A DNA stretch of 64,000 nt from Rhodoligotrophos sp. CJ14 (GTDB taxonomy: Bacteria > Pseudomonadota > Alphaproteobacteria > Rhizobiales > Im1): NCBI RefSeq assembly GCF_038811545.1, contig NZ_CP133319.1, positions 1,054,001 to 1,118,000 of the forward strand, in the 5' to 3' direction. This document shows positions 46,678 through 56,792 of the stretch, one piece after another (positions within the stretch are counted from its first letter, which is position 1; every line of letters begins with the position of its first letter). The notes under the pieces are model-generated. The model was not told where the DNA came from. It was given only the letters and a program-made list of their open reading frames with translations, and searched no databases. The position numbers and the translations under genes are program-made.

Positions 46678-47613
46678 ATGCCGCTACCGCAATCTCTACA
46701 GGGCCGCCTGAAGGCGCCGATCATCGCTGCGCCGATGTTCCTGACCTCGGGCCCCGACCTGGTGGTCGAGACCTGCAGGTCGGGCCTCCTCGGCACCTTT
46801 CCCGCCTTGAACCAGCGCACCAGCGAAGGCTACGCTGCCTGGCTCGATGAAATTGAGCAGCGCCTCGCCGAATTCCCCGAGACAGCCCCTTTCGGCGTCA
46901 ACCTGGTGGTCCATCGCAGCAACCCGCGGCTTGCCGCCGATCTCGAGCTTACGGTGAAGCACAAGGTGCCGTTGATCATCACGTCCCTTGGCGCCGCCAA
47001 TGAGGTTGTCGAGGCCGTGCATTCCTACGGTGGCGTGGTCTTTCACGACGTGATCGGCTTCCGGCATGCGGAAAAGGCGGTCGCCGCTGGGGTTGACGGC
47101 CTGATTGCCGTCTGTGCGGGCGCCGGCGGGCATGCAGGAACGCTAAGTCCCTTTGCCTTCATCCCCGAGCTGCGCGCCATGTTCGATGGCACCGTCATCC
47201 TCGGCGGCTGCATCTCGAACGGTCGCCAGGTCGCCGCCGCCCGCATGCTCGGTGCCGACCTCGCCTATCTCGGCACCCGCTTCATCGCGACCAGAGAGAG
47301 CTTCGCCCCACAGGGCCACAAGCAAATGATCATCGACGGCCGCGCCTCCGACATCGTCTACACCCCGGCCGTTAGTGGCGTGCATGGCAATTTCCTCAAG
47401 CCCAGCCTTCTCGCGCACGGGATCGACGAGGAGGCAATGGCAAGCCCCGCCAAGCTCGATTTCGGCACCGATGGCGAGGCCAGAGCCTGGAAGACCCTGT
47501 GGTCGGCGGGCCAGGGTGTCGGTGCTATCGACGACATTCCGGCCGCTGCCGAACTCTGTGCGCGCCTCATCGCTGAATACAACCAAGCCCTTCGCCTGCC
47601 GGAAGCGGCCTGA
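46678..47613 (+). CDS. Nitronate monooxygenase/2-nitropropane dioxygenase-like flavoprotein
   Basis: A 311-residue FMN TIM-barrel protein. APMFLTSGPDLV at the N-terminus, CAGAGGHAGTLSPFAF near residue 145, and ILGGCISNGRQVAAARMLGADLAYLGTRF (as shorter strings GGCISNGRQ, GADLAYLGTRF) give the NPD-family FMN site. Family members also include enoyl-reductase-like proteins of unknown role. It starts 20 bases after the carboxylase gene and is likely cotranscribed. Confidence 0.88.
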   Translation: MPLPQSLQGRLKAPIIAAPMFLTSGPDLVVETCRSGLLGTFPALNQRTSEGYAAWLDEIEQRLAEFPETAPFGVNLVVHRSNPRLAADLELTVKHKVPLIITSLGAANEVVEAVHSYGGVVFHDVIGFRHAEKAVAAGVDGLIAVCAGAGGHAGTLSPFAFIPELRAMFDGTVILGGCISNGRQVAAARMLGADLAYLGTRFIATRESFAPQGHKQMIIDGRASDIVYTPAVSGVHGNFLKPSLLAHGIDEEAMASPAKLDFGTDGEARAWKTLWSAGQGVGAIDDIPAAAELCARLIAEYNQALRLPEAA

Positions 47614-47662
47614 CAAGAGCCGTGGGCAGCCATTTTCGAGGAAACGCCTGGGAGGTCACGCA

Positions 47663-49219
47663 ATGCCGCAAGCGCCCTCATGGAGCACGACCACGGCGGG
47701 CAAGACTTGGCGCGCCGGTCGGCTGACGGTCTATGAACTCTTTCGCAGCCGCGCTCGCCGGCAGCCCCAGGCTCTGGCCATCGAGCATGCCGGCGGAATG
47801 CTCACCTATGGCGAGCTGCATGACCGTGTTCTTCGCTTGTCCGCCGTTCTCGCGAGCCGCGGCCTCACCCGCGGCGACCGGGTGGCGATCCTCTCCGAGA
47901 ACCGGCTGGAATATGTAGAGCTCGAGCTGGCGGCCGCCCGCAACGGCCTGATTATCGCCTGCCAGAATTGGCGCCTGGCGGCCGGCGAGCTTCGCCACTG
48001 CATCACCCTCGTCGAGCCAAAGCTGGTACTGGTCTCGGCACGTTATACTGAGCCCCTTGCAGCCCTCAATCTCAACCTGCCCGTCATCAATATCGATGCG
48101 GAATACGAGCAGCTCTTGGCCACGAGCCCGGACCCGGCGGAAATTGCCGCGGCAGGTGATCCGGAGGTCGATCCCGAAGATGGCCTCGTGATCCTTTATA
48201 CCAGCGGCACCACTGGCCTGCCTAAAGGCGCGCTGATCAGTCATCGCGCCGAAATCGCCCGCATGACCGTCTTGGCGATTGATCTCAACATCACCTCTGA
48301 AGATGGCTTCATCGCTTGGGCGCCCTTATTCCACATGGGCTCGACCGACCAGACCCTGGCAGCGCTGATGGCGGGGGCGCCGGTGATCGTCATCGATGGC
48401 TTCGATGCGCGCCGCATCGTCGATGCGGTGGCGCGTTATAAGCTCGGCTGGCTCTTACTGATGCCGGGCTCGATCGAGCCCGTCGTCGAGATCATGCGTC
48501 GCGAGGGTACCGTACCGAAGGGCGTGAAGGCCTGCGGTGCCATGGCCGATCTCGTGCCCCTCCAGCTCATTGCCGAGCTGAGCGGCCTCATGCGCGCGCC
48601 CTATCTCAACAGTTTCGGCGCCACCGAAACGGGCCTGCCGCCCGGGAGCGGTGCCGTGCTGCCACCCGGCGAGGTGCCGAAATCGCTCTCGAAGCGGCTG
48701 AGCTCGCTTTGCGACGTGATGCTGGTCGACCCGGCCGGCCATCCGGTGCCCGATGGCGAGCCCGGCGAGATCGCCATCCGCGGCGCCACCGTCTTCAGCG
48801 GCTACTGGAACGCGGAAGAAACCAATGCCCGCGACTTTGCCGATGGCCGGTTCCGCATGGGTGACCTTTTCCGGAAGAACCCGGACGGCACCTATGACTT
48901 CGTCGATCGTGCAAAATACATGATCAAATCCGGCGGCGAGAACATCTACCCCGCCGAGATCGAGCGGGTGCTCCTGTCGGATGCGCGCGTCGCCGACGCC
49001 GTGGTGGTGCGCAAGCGTGATGAGCGCTGGGGCGAAATACCCGTCGCCTTTATCGCCCGGCACACCGAGGATCTGACCGCCGCCGAGATCGACGCGCTCT
49101 GCCGGCGTGAACTTGCCGGTTATAAGCGCCCGAAGGAGGTCCGCTTCATCCCCTTTGCGGAATTCCCGCGCTCGACCACAGGCAAGATCCTGCGGCACGA
49201 GCTGGAGAAGCTGCTCTGA
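47663..49219 (+). CDS. AMP-dependent acyl-CoA synthetase
   Basis: A 518-residue adenylate-forming ligase. P-loop LYTSGTTGLPKGA is near residue 178, FGATETG near 315, and DRAKYMIKSGGENIYP near 415; the catalytic Lys is in RSTTGKILRHEL at the C-terminus. GGGAGG lies 8 bases before ATG 47663. It is the second CoA ligase of the cluster, differing in length and subclass from the one at 37995, so the two probably act on different acids. Confidence 0.92.
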   Translation: MPQAPSWSTTTAGKTWRAGRLTVYELFRSRARRQPQALAIEHAGGMLTYGELHDRVLRLSAVLASRGLTRGDRVAILSENRLEYVELELAAARNGLIIACQNWRLAAGELRHCITLVEPKLVLVSARYTEPLAALNLNLPVINIDAEYEQLLATSPDPAEIAAAGDPEVDPEDGLVILYTSGTTGLPKGALISHRAEIARMTVLAIDLNITSEDGFIAWAPLFHMGSTDQTLAALMAGAPVIVIDGFDARRIVDAVARYKLGWLLLMPGSIEPVVEIMRREGTVPKGVKACGAMADLVPLQLIAELSGLMRAPYLNSFGATETGLPPGSGAVLPPGEVPKSLSKRLSSLCDVMLVDPAGHPVPDGEPGEIAIRGATVFSGYWNAEETNARDFADGRFRMGDLFRKNPDGTYDFVDRAKYMIKSGGENIYPAEIERVLLSDARVADAVVVRKRDERWGEIPVAFIARHTEDLTAAEIDALCRRELAGYKRPKEVRFIPFAEFPRSTTGKILRHELEKLL

Positions 49220-49277
49220 CCCGGCGCTTTACGGATCTATCTGCGGCTGCTAACCCTCTCGCGCAAAGGAGACGGCT

Positions 49278-50195
49278 ATGGTCGACATTCCCTTCGAGCG
49301 TGAGATGGAATTCACCCCCGGCGAGGCACTACAGGTATCCCCTTTGATTCGCCGGTTGGTTGCCCCCAATCCCAGCGCATTCACGTTCAAGGGGACCAAC
49401 ACCTATATTGTCGGCCGCGGTTCCGTCGCGGTTATCGATCCGGGTCCGGATGATGACGAGCATTTCGCAGCGCTGATGCGGGCGCTCGATGGCGACACCG
49501 TGAGCCACATCGTGGTGACCCACACCCATCGCGACCACTCGCCCTTGGCGGCCCGCCTCACAGCGGCAACCGGCGCGCCGACCATTGCCTTCGGTCCCCA
49601 TGGCGCGGGCCGCAGCAATGGTGCTGCCCTCGCCTCAGGCAGCGTGCAGCTCGATGCCTCGGGTGATACGGACTTCCAGCCCGATCAGGAAATCCGCCAT
49701 GGCGAGGTGATCGACGGCAGGGACTGGCATCTCGAGGCGGTCTTCACCCCCGGCCATACCTCGAACCACATGGCCTTCGCGCTGCTTGAGGAGAATGCTT
49801 TGTTCTCCGCCGATCACGTGATGGCCTGGTCGACCAGCGTGATCGCCCCGCCCGATGGCAATATGGCCGACTACATGGCCTCGCTGCGCTTGTTGCTCGA
49901 CCGCGATGATGAGATCTACTGGCCGGGGCACGGGCCGGCCAAGAAGGATCCGCGACCCTTCGTGCGCGCCTTCATCACCCATCGCCAGATGCGCGAGCAG
50001 GCGATCCTGTCGCGCATTGAGGCGGGCGACCGCAAGGTGATGGACGTCGTGAAGAAGGTCTACAGCTCCGTCGACCCCAAGCTGCATCCCGCAGCCGCCA
50101 TGTCGGCGCTCGCCCATGTGGAGCATCTCATCCACCTGGGCAAGGTCAGGGGCAACGGCCCTCTGTCGCTCGACACGGACTATGTCCCCGCATGA
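49278..50195 (+). CDS. MBL-fold metallohydrolase, LACTB2-like
   Basis: A 305-residue metallo-beta-lactamase-fold protein. The metal site is THTHRDHSPL (HxHxDH), with further ligands in TPGHTSNHMAF, FSADHVMAW and WPGHGPAKKD; a C-terminal winged-helix-like part has HLIHLGKVRGNGPL. LACTB2-like proteins act on RNA or thioesters. It follows the operon by 58 bases with AAAGGAG before ATG 49278. It could be a CoA thioesterase in this context (inference). Confidence 0.9.
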   Translation: MVDIPFEREMEFTPGEALQVSPLIRRLVAPNPSAFTFKGTNTYIVGRGSVAVIDPGPDDDEHFAALMRALDGDTVSHIVVTHTHRDHSPLAARLTAATGAPTIAFGPHGAGRSNGAALASGSVQLDASGDTDFQPDQEIRHGEVIDGRDWHLEAVFTPGHTSNHMAFALLEENALFSADHVMAWSTSVIAPPDGNMADYMASLRLLLDRDDEIYWPGHGPAKKDPRPFVRAFITHRQMREQAILSRIEAGDRKVMDVVKKVYSSVDPKLHPAAAMSALAHVEHLIHLGKVRGNGPLSLDTDYVPA

Positions 50196-50260
50196 CCGAT
50201 CGGCCCCGACGGGACGCCCCGTCTGAATGATCGGCGCCGACCGATCAGCGCTCCGCGCTC

Positions 50261-51907
50261 TTATTCCGCCGCCTGGACTGTCGGCAGTCGGTAATCAGCA
50301 AAGCGCTGCCGAAGGGCAAGTTTCGAGATCTTGCCCGTCGCGGTGTGCGGGATCTCCTCGATGAAGACCACGTCGTCCGGCAGCCACCACTTCACGACCT
50401 TGTCCTTGAGGAAATCGAGGATCTCCTCCTTCTGAACGGCCATCTCCGGCTTTTTCACCACGATCAGCAAGGGCCGCTCGTCCCATTTGGGATGAGGCAC
50501 GCCAATCACTGCCGCTTCCGCCACCGCCGGATGCCCCATGGCCGCATTCTCGAGATCGATTGAGGAGATCCACTCACCGCCCGACTTGATCACATCCTTG
50601 GCCCGGTCGGTGATCTGCATGAAGCCCCATTGATCGAGCGTGGCAACGTCGCCCGTGTCGAAATAGCCGTCTTTGTCCAGGATCTGCCCACCCTCACCCT
50701 TGTAATAGGCGCGCGCAACCGCCGGCCCCCGCACGACCAGGTGCCCGAAGGTCTTCCCGTCATTGGGCAGAACCTTGCCGTGGTCGTCCTTGATCTCCAT
50801 CTCGACGCCGAAATAGGGCCGCCCCTGCTTGAGTTGCAGCGGCCACCACTGCTCATGCCCGAAATTGGCAGTGGCGCCGGACCGATTGGCGAGCGAGCCG
50901 ATCGGGCTCATCTCCGTCATGCCCCAGGCATGCACCACGCGCGTGTCGTATTTCTTCTCGAAGGCGACCATCATCGCTTCCGGGCAAGCCGAGCCGCCGA
51001 TCAGCGCCCGTTCGAGATAGGGCAGCTTGAGCTCCGGGTGTTTCTCGAGATGCTGCAGCAGCATGAGCCAGACGGTCGGAACGCCGGCCGTGAACGTGAC
51101 GCGCTCGCTATCCAGGAGCTCATAGATCGAGGCACCATCCATCTTAGGCCCAGGAAGCACCAGCTTTGAGCCCGCCATGGGCCCTGAGAAGATGAGCGAC
51201 CAGGCATTGGCATGGAACATCGGTACCACCGGCATGACCGTGTCGCGCGAGCTGATCGCCATGGCATCCGCTGCGCACAGCGCCATCGCATGGAGAACAT
51301 GCGAGCGCTGGGAATAGACCACGCCCTTCGGGTTTCCGGTCGTGCCCGAAGTATAGCAGATGCCGCAGGCGCTCTGCTCATCGAGCTTCGGCCAGACAAA
51401 GCCTGCATCGCCCTCGGCAATCAGCTCCTCATAGCAGAGAGCGTTGCGCAGCTTGGTCGCCGGCATGTTTGCCCGGTCGGTCAGGATGATGAAGCCTTTG
51501 ACCGTCGGGATCTTCTCCTGCAGAGCCTCCATCTGCTCGACGAAGGTTAAGTCTAGGAATAGATACTGATCTTCGGCGTGATTGACGATATATTCGAGCT
51601 GATCGGCAAACAGCCGGGGGTTCAGCGTATGCACCACCGCCCCGAGCCCCATGAGCCCGTACCAGATCTCCATGTGGCGATAGCCGTTCCACGCCATGGT
51701 CGCGATGATGTCGCCGGCCTTCAGCCCCAGCTTCTTTTGCGCCACATCCGCGAGTGCCCGCGACCGGCGCGCGCACTCGACATAGGTGTAGCGATGGATG
51801 GGACCTTCCACGGTCCGCGAGACGATTTCGCTTGTGCCGTGGTAGCGGCTCGCATGATCCAGAATGCGGTGGATCAGCAGCGGCCAGTCCTGCATCAAAC
51901 CCAGCAT
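50261..51907 (-). CDS. Acyl-CoA ligase, 3-(methylthio)propionyl-CoA ligase (DmdB)-like
   Basis: A 548-residue adenylate-forming ligase. The N-terminus ([19 protein letters not shown]) and P-loop [15 protein letters not shown] are like proteins annotated as DmdB, which also accept short- and medium-chain acids. The hinge region is [15 protein letters not shown] and the catalytic Lys is in [22 protein letters not shown] precedes ATG 51907; an in-frame extension to 51952 is not needed. It stands alone on the minus strand. Confidence 0.9.
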   Translation of the reverse strand: MLGLMQDWPLLIHRILDHASRYHGTSEIVSRTVEGPIHRYTYVECARRSRALADVAQKKLGLKAGDIIATMAWNGYRHMEIWYGLMGLGAVVHTLNPRLFADQLEYIVNHAEDQYLFLDLTFVEQMEALQEKIPTVKGFIILTDRANMPATKLRNALCYEELIAEGDAGFVWPKLDEQSACGICYTSGTTGNPKGVVYSQRSHVLHAMALCAADAMAISSRDTVMPVVPMFHANAWSLIFSGPMAGSKLVLPGPKMDGASIYELLDSERVTFTAGVPTVWLMLLQHLEKHPELKLPYLERALIGGSACPEAMMVAFEKKYDTRVVHAWGMTEMSPIGSLANRSGATANFGHEQWWPLQLKQGRPYFGVEMEIKDDHGKVLPNDGKTFGHLVVRGPAVARAYYKGEGGQILDKDGYFDTGDVATLDQWGFMQITDRAKDVIKSGGEWISSIDLENAAMGHPAVAEAAVIGVPHPKWDERPLLIVVKKPEMAVQKEEILDFLKDKVVKWWLPDDVVFIEEIPHTATGKISKLALRQRFADYRLPTVQAAE

Positions 51908-52107
51908 CGAGTCTTCTTCCTCCTTGGGGGCGAGCAGCTCACGCCCGCACATCTTAGAGGCGACTTTAGTGTATCAGATGCAAGTCTGGGAACCGCTTTT
52001 AGGAAGAATGAGCAGGTGCCTGCTGCCGATGCGGGACTCGCTTGTGCCACAGCACCTCTTCTGGTGCGTGCTGCGCGGCCGCACCCTCGCAAAACGCCCG
52101 ATCTGGA

Positions 52108-52329
52108 TCAATGAGCCCAAGGATTATCGCTTGGCTGAGGCTGAACGACCGGATCGTTGGATGAGTGATCATGAAACAGCACATGACCGAGCCCGTAGCC
52201 CAGAAGGCTGGCGAGGCCGCTGGCCACAGGCAATGCGATGGCCCCGACCTTGAGGCCAGTGCTGAGATCGTCGTATTCGATTGGCAGCGAGGGCACGAGG
52301 TCTGGATGGTAGGATCCAGTTTTTCCCAT
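52108..52329 (-). CDS. Small membrane protein, unknown function
   Basis: A 73-residue protein with one likely transmembrane segment (VGAIALPVASGLASLLGYGL) between a polar N-terminus and a Pro/His-rich tail. AAGGAA lies 7 bases before ATG 52329. No family recognised. A perfect palindrome (52459-52475) lies 130 bases upstream. Confidence 0.5.
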   Translation of the reverse strand: MGKTGSYHPDLVPSLPIEYDDLSTGLKVGAIALPVASGLASLLGYGLGHVLFHDHSSNDPVVQPQPSDNPWAH

Positions 52330-52458
52330 AACAAATTCCTTCAATATGATTCTTCGAGAGAACCAAGGTGATCGCGATATGGCCCCGCGTTGGAGCCAAG
52401 CACACCGCACCATTGGTCGGCATCAATGGAGATGTGACTACATTGGCCACGATCGATA

Positions 52459-52475
52459 TGCAACTATATGTTGCA
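52459..52475. repeat. Perfect 6-5-6 inverted repeat
   Basis: TGCAAC-TATAT-GTTGCA is a perfect palindrome in the 235-base gap between the small membrane protein and fabI. It may be a regulator site for the former; nothing more can be said. Confidence 0.3.
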
Positions 52476-52564
52476 GCGCCCTCACCAGAGCTTGCCTAGC
52501 AGCTTGGAGTGACAGGAGCAGCCAAAAGCCCGGCTGCGCTGCGTTGTGCTAGGCTGGGTGGCGA

Positions 52565-53377
52565 TCACACGACCGAAATATCTGGCGCTTCCGGATTTTT
52601 CATGCCGACGATGTGATATCCGGCGTCCACATGCACGATCTCACCGGTCACGGCAGATCCGAGATCGGACAGCAGAAACACCGCCGAATTGCCGACCTCG
52701 TCGATGGTCACCGTGCGCCGCAGCGGCGAGTTATATTCGTTCCATTTCAAGATGTAGCGGAAGTCACCGATGCCCGAAGCGGCCAGCGTCTTGATGGGGC
52801 CGGCAGAAATGGCGTTCACCCGGATCGCGCGGCTGCCGAGATCCGCGGCCATGTAGCGAACGCTCGCCTCCAGTGCCGCCTTGGCAACGCCCATGACATT
52901 GTAATGGGGCATCCACTTCTCGGCGCCGAAATAGGTCAGCGTCAGCATGGAGCCGCCATTGTTCATGAGCTTCTCGGCCCGCTGCGCGGCAGCCGTGAAG
53001 GAATAGCATGACACGTTCAGTGTCTTGGCGAAATTGTCCGGGGTCGTATCGATATAGCGCCCCGTCAGCTGATCCTTGTCCGAGAACGCGATGCAGTGGA
53101 CGAGAAAATCAAGCCCGCCCCATCTCTGCTCGATCGCAGCAAAGGCCTCGTCCAGAGATGCACCATCCGTCACGTCGCAAGGCACCACCAGGTCGGATCC
53201 GAGCTGCTGTGCGAGCGGCTCGACTCGCTTCTTCAACGCTTCGCCTTGATAGGAAAGGGCGATCTCGGCGCCATGGCGGGCGCACGCCTGGGCTATTCCC
53301 CAGGCGATCGAACGGTTGTTCGCAACGCCCATGATCAGCCCGCGTTTGCCTGTCATGAGCGCCTTCGGCTCGGTCAT
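52565..53377 (-). CDS. fabI: Enoyl-[acyl-carrier-protein] reductase FabI
   Basis: A 270-residue NADH-dependent reductase for the last step of fatty-acid elongation. GVANNRSIAWGIA near residue 17 binds the cofactor; the catalytic Tyr-x6-Lys is in YNVMGVAK, and SAGPIKTLAASGI follows. The frame remains open to 53839, but ATG 53377 gives the usual length. Target of triclosan-type inhibitors as a family. Confidence 0.95.
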   Translation of the reverse strand: MTEPKALMTGKRGLIMGVANNRSIAWGIAQACARHGAEIALSYQGEALKKRVEPLAQQLGSDLVVPCDVTDGASLDEAFAAIEQRWGGLDFLVHCIAFSDKDQLTGRYIDTTPDNFAKTLNVSCYSFTAAAQRAEKLMNNGGSMLTLTYFGAEKWMPHYNVMGVAKAALEASVRYMAADLGSRAIRVNAISAGPIKTLAASGIGDFRYILKWNEYNSPLRRTVTIDEVGNSAVFLLSDLGSAVTGEIVHVDAGYHIVGMKNPEAPDISVV

Positions 53378-53519
53378 GCTGTCCTCAAAAACGGATGTGG
53401 AGGCCACTACCCACCCCAATGGTGCGCGCATCCTACACAAATCGCTTTTGAGGTCTAGGAAAATGGCGAGACGGCAGGGAGGCAGCGAGTACGGCTGTAT
53501 GGGGGCAGGCCCCTTTTCG

Positions 53520-53990
53520 TCAGCCGACCACCCGCCAGGAGCCGTCCGCCAGCTGGCAAGCCGTGCCGTGAACCACTTCGCGCCGGCCATTGACGAACAT
53601 CCGATGTGAGAAGTCCCGGCACATTTCCGGGCCGCGATAATAGGTCTCCTCGGGAATGAACTCGCCGTAATAGCCACGCGGATCATCCCACCTTTGCCGC
53701 CGCCCCGACGAGAACGCCGCCTCGGCGGCGTAATAGGCCCGCGCCCGTGCCTGCTCGTCCAGCGAATAGCCCACCTGATTGCCGAGCACCGCACCCAAGG
53801 CGGCTCCCACCACGGTTGCACCGGCGCCCCCGACGGCACTGCCGATCAGTCCGCCGGCGACACCACCGACAACGGTTCCGGCCGCCTGATTGCCTCCCCA
53901 GGCCTGGGGCTGGTAGGGATTGGGGCCAGCACATCCCGCAAGTGCGACGGCACCTGCGAGCGTGAGTGATGCAACAGTCATCTTGATCAT
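53520..53990 (-). CDS. Glycine-zipper (17 kDa antigen-like) outer-membrane lipoprotein
   Basis: A 156-residue lipoprotein. A signal peptide ends in the lipobox LAGC near residue 16. Residues 35-75 form a glycine-zipper 2TM-like segment (GTVVGGVAGGLIGSAVGG, GAALGAVLGNQVG), and a C-terminal globular part has two Cys (EMCRDF, HGTACQLADGSWRVVG). It resembles the rickettsial 17-kDa antigen family. Start ATG 53990 follows AGGGGA. Role likely in the envelope. Confidence 0.85.
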   Translation of the reverse strand: MIKMTVASLTLAGAVALAGCAGPNPYQPQAWGGNQAAGTVVGGVAGGLIGSAVGGAGATVVGAALGAVLGNQVGYSLDEQARARAYYAAEAAFSSGRRQRWDDPRGYYGEFIPEETYYRGPEMCRDFSHRMFVNGRREVVHGTACQLADGSWRVVG

Positions 53991-54129
53991 GGGCTTCCCC
54001 TGAGACACAAACGCAAATCAGATTGGGCACGCAGCAAGCTTCTAGCAGCACGCATGGACGCGCCCCCCGCTTCGCCTTCTCTTCCAATCAAATGCGCCAA
54101 GACTATGGCCGCGGACTGAGGTAGAACCC

Positions 54130-54798
54130 ATGTCGAAAACCGATGGTTCAGGAAAGGGCGCCCCCATGGAGACTGAAGCGAGCACGGCCCAAGCAGGCGA
54201 GCACATCTCGGCCGCGCCCGATGAACCCATCACCATGTTCGAGGCCTGGATGGCCGAGGCTGCGGCAAGCGAACCGAACGATCCGAACGCCATGAGCCTC
54301 GCCACCGTGGATGCCGACGGCACACCGAATGTGCGCATGGTTCTGCTGAAGGGCGTGGATCCCCGCGGCTTCGTCTTCTACACCAACCTCGAGAGCCAGA
54401 AGGGAAACGAGCTTGCGGCCAACCCCAAGGCGGCCCTCTGTTTCCACTGGAAATCGCTCAGGCGGCAGATTCGCATTCGCGGCCTCGTTGAGCCGGTGAG
54501 CGATGCTGAAGCGGATGCCTATTTTGCCTCCCGCCCGCGCGACAGTCGGATAGGCGCTTGGGCCTCACAGCAATCGCGTCCGTTGGAAAGCCGCTTCGCC
54601 CTGGAGAAAGCGGTGGCAAAATTCGCGGCGAAATATGCGATCGGTGATGTGCCGCGCCCGTCTTACTGGTCAGGCTTTCGCATCATCCCCATATCCATGG
54701 AATTCTGGCAGGATCGGCCGTTCCGATTGCACGAGCGCATCCGCTTTGACCGAGAACGAGAAGGCTCGCCCTGGACGAAATCGCGCCTCTATCCTTGA
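54130..54798 (+). CDS. pdxH: Pyridoxamine 5'-phosphate oxidase
   Basis: A 222-residue FMN enzyme that makes pyridoxal 5'-phosphate from pyridoxine or pyridoxamine phosphate. [11 protein letters not shown] and [13 protein letters not shown] bind [17 protein letters not shown] and the C-terminal FRLHERI...WTKSRLYP are family hallmarks. ATG 54130 has GAGG upstream; ATG 54166 would give a shorter N-terminus. The following SDR starts 14 bases on, and a PLP-dependent enzyme comes after it, so the operon supplies its own cofactor. Confidence 0.94.
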   Translation: MSKTDGSGKGAPMETEASTAQAGEHISAAPDEPITMFEAWMAEAAASEPNDPNAMSLATVDADGTPNVRMVLLKGVDPRGFVFYTNLESQKGNELAANPKAALCFHWKSLRRQIRIRGLVEPVSDAEADAYFASRPRDSRIGAWASQQSRPLESRFALEKAVAKFAAKYAIGDVPRPSYWSGFRIIPISMEFWQDRPFRLHERIRFDREREGSPWTKSRLYP

Positions 54799-54811
54799 GG
54801 AACCAAGCAGC

Positions 54812-55567
54812 ATGATTGCGAATGAGGATACCGAGCGCAAAACGCTCATCTTGACCGGCGCAAGCCGTGGCATTGGCCACGCGACCGTCAAGCGGTTTTC
54901 CAGCGCCGGCTGGCGCGTGATCACCTGCTCCCGGCACGGCTTTCCCGAGAACTGCCCTTGGGATGCGGGCCCGGAGGATCACATCCAGGTCGACCTTGCC
55001 CATCCCGAGGATGTCGATCGCGCCATCGCCGAGATGCGCGAACGCCTGAAGGCCAATGGCAGCCGCCTGCACGCGCTGGTCAACAATGCCGCCATCTCGC
55101 CCAAGGGACCGGGAGGCAGCCGGCTTGCGGCGATCGATATGGATATTGAGGATTGGAAGACGGTCTTTCAGGTCAATCTGTTCGCGCCCATCATGCTGGG
55201 CCGTGGCCTGCTCGATGAGCTCAAGGCAGCCAAGGGTGCGATTGTGAATGTCACCTCGATCGCCGGCAGCCGGGTTCATCCCTTCGCCGGTGCCGCCTAT
55301 GCGACCTCCAAGGCGGCCCTCTTCGCCCTGACCCGTGAGATGGCGCATGATTTCGGCCCGCTTGGCATCCGCGTGAATGCCATATCGCCAGGCGAGATCG
55401 ACACATCCATCCTATCGCCTGGCACGGAAAAGCTCATCGAGGATATCCCCATGCACCGCCTCGGCAAGCCCGAGGAGGTGGCCAAGGCCATCTATTTCCT
55501 GTGCACCGATGCTTCGAGCTACGTGAATGGCGCGGAGCTTCACATCAATGGCGGCCAGCATGTCTAA
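54812..55567 (+). CDS. SDR-family oxidoreductase
   Basis: A 251-residue classical SDR. TGASRGIG near residue 15, NNAAIS near 93, Ser in NVTSIAGS and Tyr-x3-Lys in YATSKAAL are all present, unlike the SDR at 31809. TTGAGGAACC precedes ATG 54812. It overlaps the next gene by 8 bases. Substrate unknown; the context suggests an amino- or hydroxy-acid. Confidence 0.9.
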   Translation: MIANEDTERKTLILTGASRGIGHATVKRFSSAGWRVITCSRHGFPENCPWDAGPEDHIQVDLAHPEDVDRAIAEMRERLKANGSRLHALVNNAAISPKGPGGSRLAAIDMDIEDWKTVFQVNLFAPIMLGRGLLDELKAAKGAIVNVTSIAGSRVHPFAGAAYATSKAALFALTREMAHDFGPLGIRVNAISPGEIDTSILSPGTEKLIEDIPMHRLGKPEEVAKAIYFLCTDASSYVNGAELHINGGQHV

Positions 55568-56705
55568 CTTCAAACCGAGCCCGCGCTCGCGCATCGCTCA
55601 GATTGGCCATTTCATCGACCCCGAACATGGCGCGATCATTCCGCCTCTGCAATTTGCTACGACCTTCGCCCGTGACGAGAACCACGAGCTGATCGGCAAC
55701 TATCTCTATTCCCGCTATGGATCGCCGACCGTTGCTCAGGCCGAGGCAAGCCTGGCCGAGCTTGAAGGCGCAACGGCCGCCCAGCTCTATGCCTCGGGGC
55801 TTGCCGGCATCGTCGCCATCTGCGAAAGCCTGCGCAGCGGCGATCACATGGTGATGCCGCGGATCATGTATCATGGTGCGCAGGCCTGGATGAAGCGCAT
55901 CGCCGAGCGCCGCAACATCGGGCTCGACGTCTTCGAGACCGACGACCTGGAGAGCCTGGCGAAGGCCGTCCGCAAGGGCAAGACGAGGCTGGTTTGGGCC
56001 GAGACCATCGTCAACCCGACCTGGGACGTGCTCGACATTGCCCGCGCCGCTGAAATCGCGCACGAGGCCGGCGCGCTGCTCGCGGTCGATTCCACCTGTG
56101 CGCCGCCGGTGACCACGAAGCCTCTCGATCTGGGCGCCGATATCGTCTTCCATTCCGCAACCAAATATCTCAATGGGCACAGCGACTTGACCGGCGGCGT
56201 GATCGCGGGCCGCGAGCCCAATGCCATCTGGGAGGATGTTGCCCAGACCCGCACTCTCCTCGGGTCGGTTATGGCGCCCTTCGAGGCCTGGCTGTTGATG
56301 CGCGGCCTGCGCACCGTCTTCGTCCGCTTCGAGGCGATTTCGCGCTCGGCAGAGCGCATCGCGAGCGTTTTGGAGAGCCATCCCAAGATCGAGCGCGTTC
56401 TTTATCCCGGACTTGCAAGCCATCCCGCGCACGGGCTGGCCGCCGAGCAGATGCGGAACGGCTTCGGCGGCATGATGTCGATCCTTGTCAAAGGCGGTGA
56501 AGCAGAAGCGCGGCGCTTTGCATCTCATCTGCAGGTGTTCTTGCCCGCAACCTCCCTCGGCGGCGTTGAAAGCCTCTGTGAGCACCGCCGGACGGTGGAA
56601 GGTCCCTCCTCGGCAGTTGCGCCCAACCTCATTCGTCTCTCGATCGGCATCGAGGACCCTGATGATCTCATCCGCGATATCGATCAGGCACTCGAGCAAA
56701 TCTGA
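55560..56705 (+). CDS. PLP-dependent Cys/Met metabolism enzyme (trans-sulfuration family)
   Basis: A 381-residue fold-type I PLP enzyme. Schiff-base Lys is in FHSATKYLNGHSD; Tyr-Arg of the cofactor site is in YLYSRYGSPT; the C-terminal segment SLGGVESLCEHRRTV is family-typical. It could be a cystathionine synthase/lyase, or a methionine gamma-lyase; the sequence does not settle it. ATG 55560 lies inside the SDR gene's last codons. Confidence 0.92.
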   Translation: MSNFKPSPRSRIAQIGHFIDPEHGAIIPPLQFATTFARDENHELIGNYLYSRYGSPTVAQAEASLAELEGATAAQLYASGLAGIVAICESLRSGDHMVMPRIMYHGAQAWMKRIAERRNIGLDVFETDDLESLAKAVRKGKTRLVWAETIVNPTWDVLDIARAAEIAHEAGALLAVDSTCAPPVTTKPLDLGADIVFHSATKYLNGHSDLTGGVIAGREPNAIWEDVAQTRTLLGSVMAPFEAWLLMRGLRTVFVRFEAISRSAERIASVLESHPKIERVLYPGLASHPAHGLAAEQMRNGFGGMMSILVKGGEAEARRFASHLQVFLPATSLGGVESLCEHRRTVEGPSSAVAPNLIRLSIGIEDPDDLIRDIDQALEQI

Positions 56706-56792
56706 TCCGAGCCATCATTGCCTCGCGGCCGCACGCCGGCTCTGAGCACTTCCCGAGCCAATAGATCACATCCTCTTTCCCCCAGAACGGCC

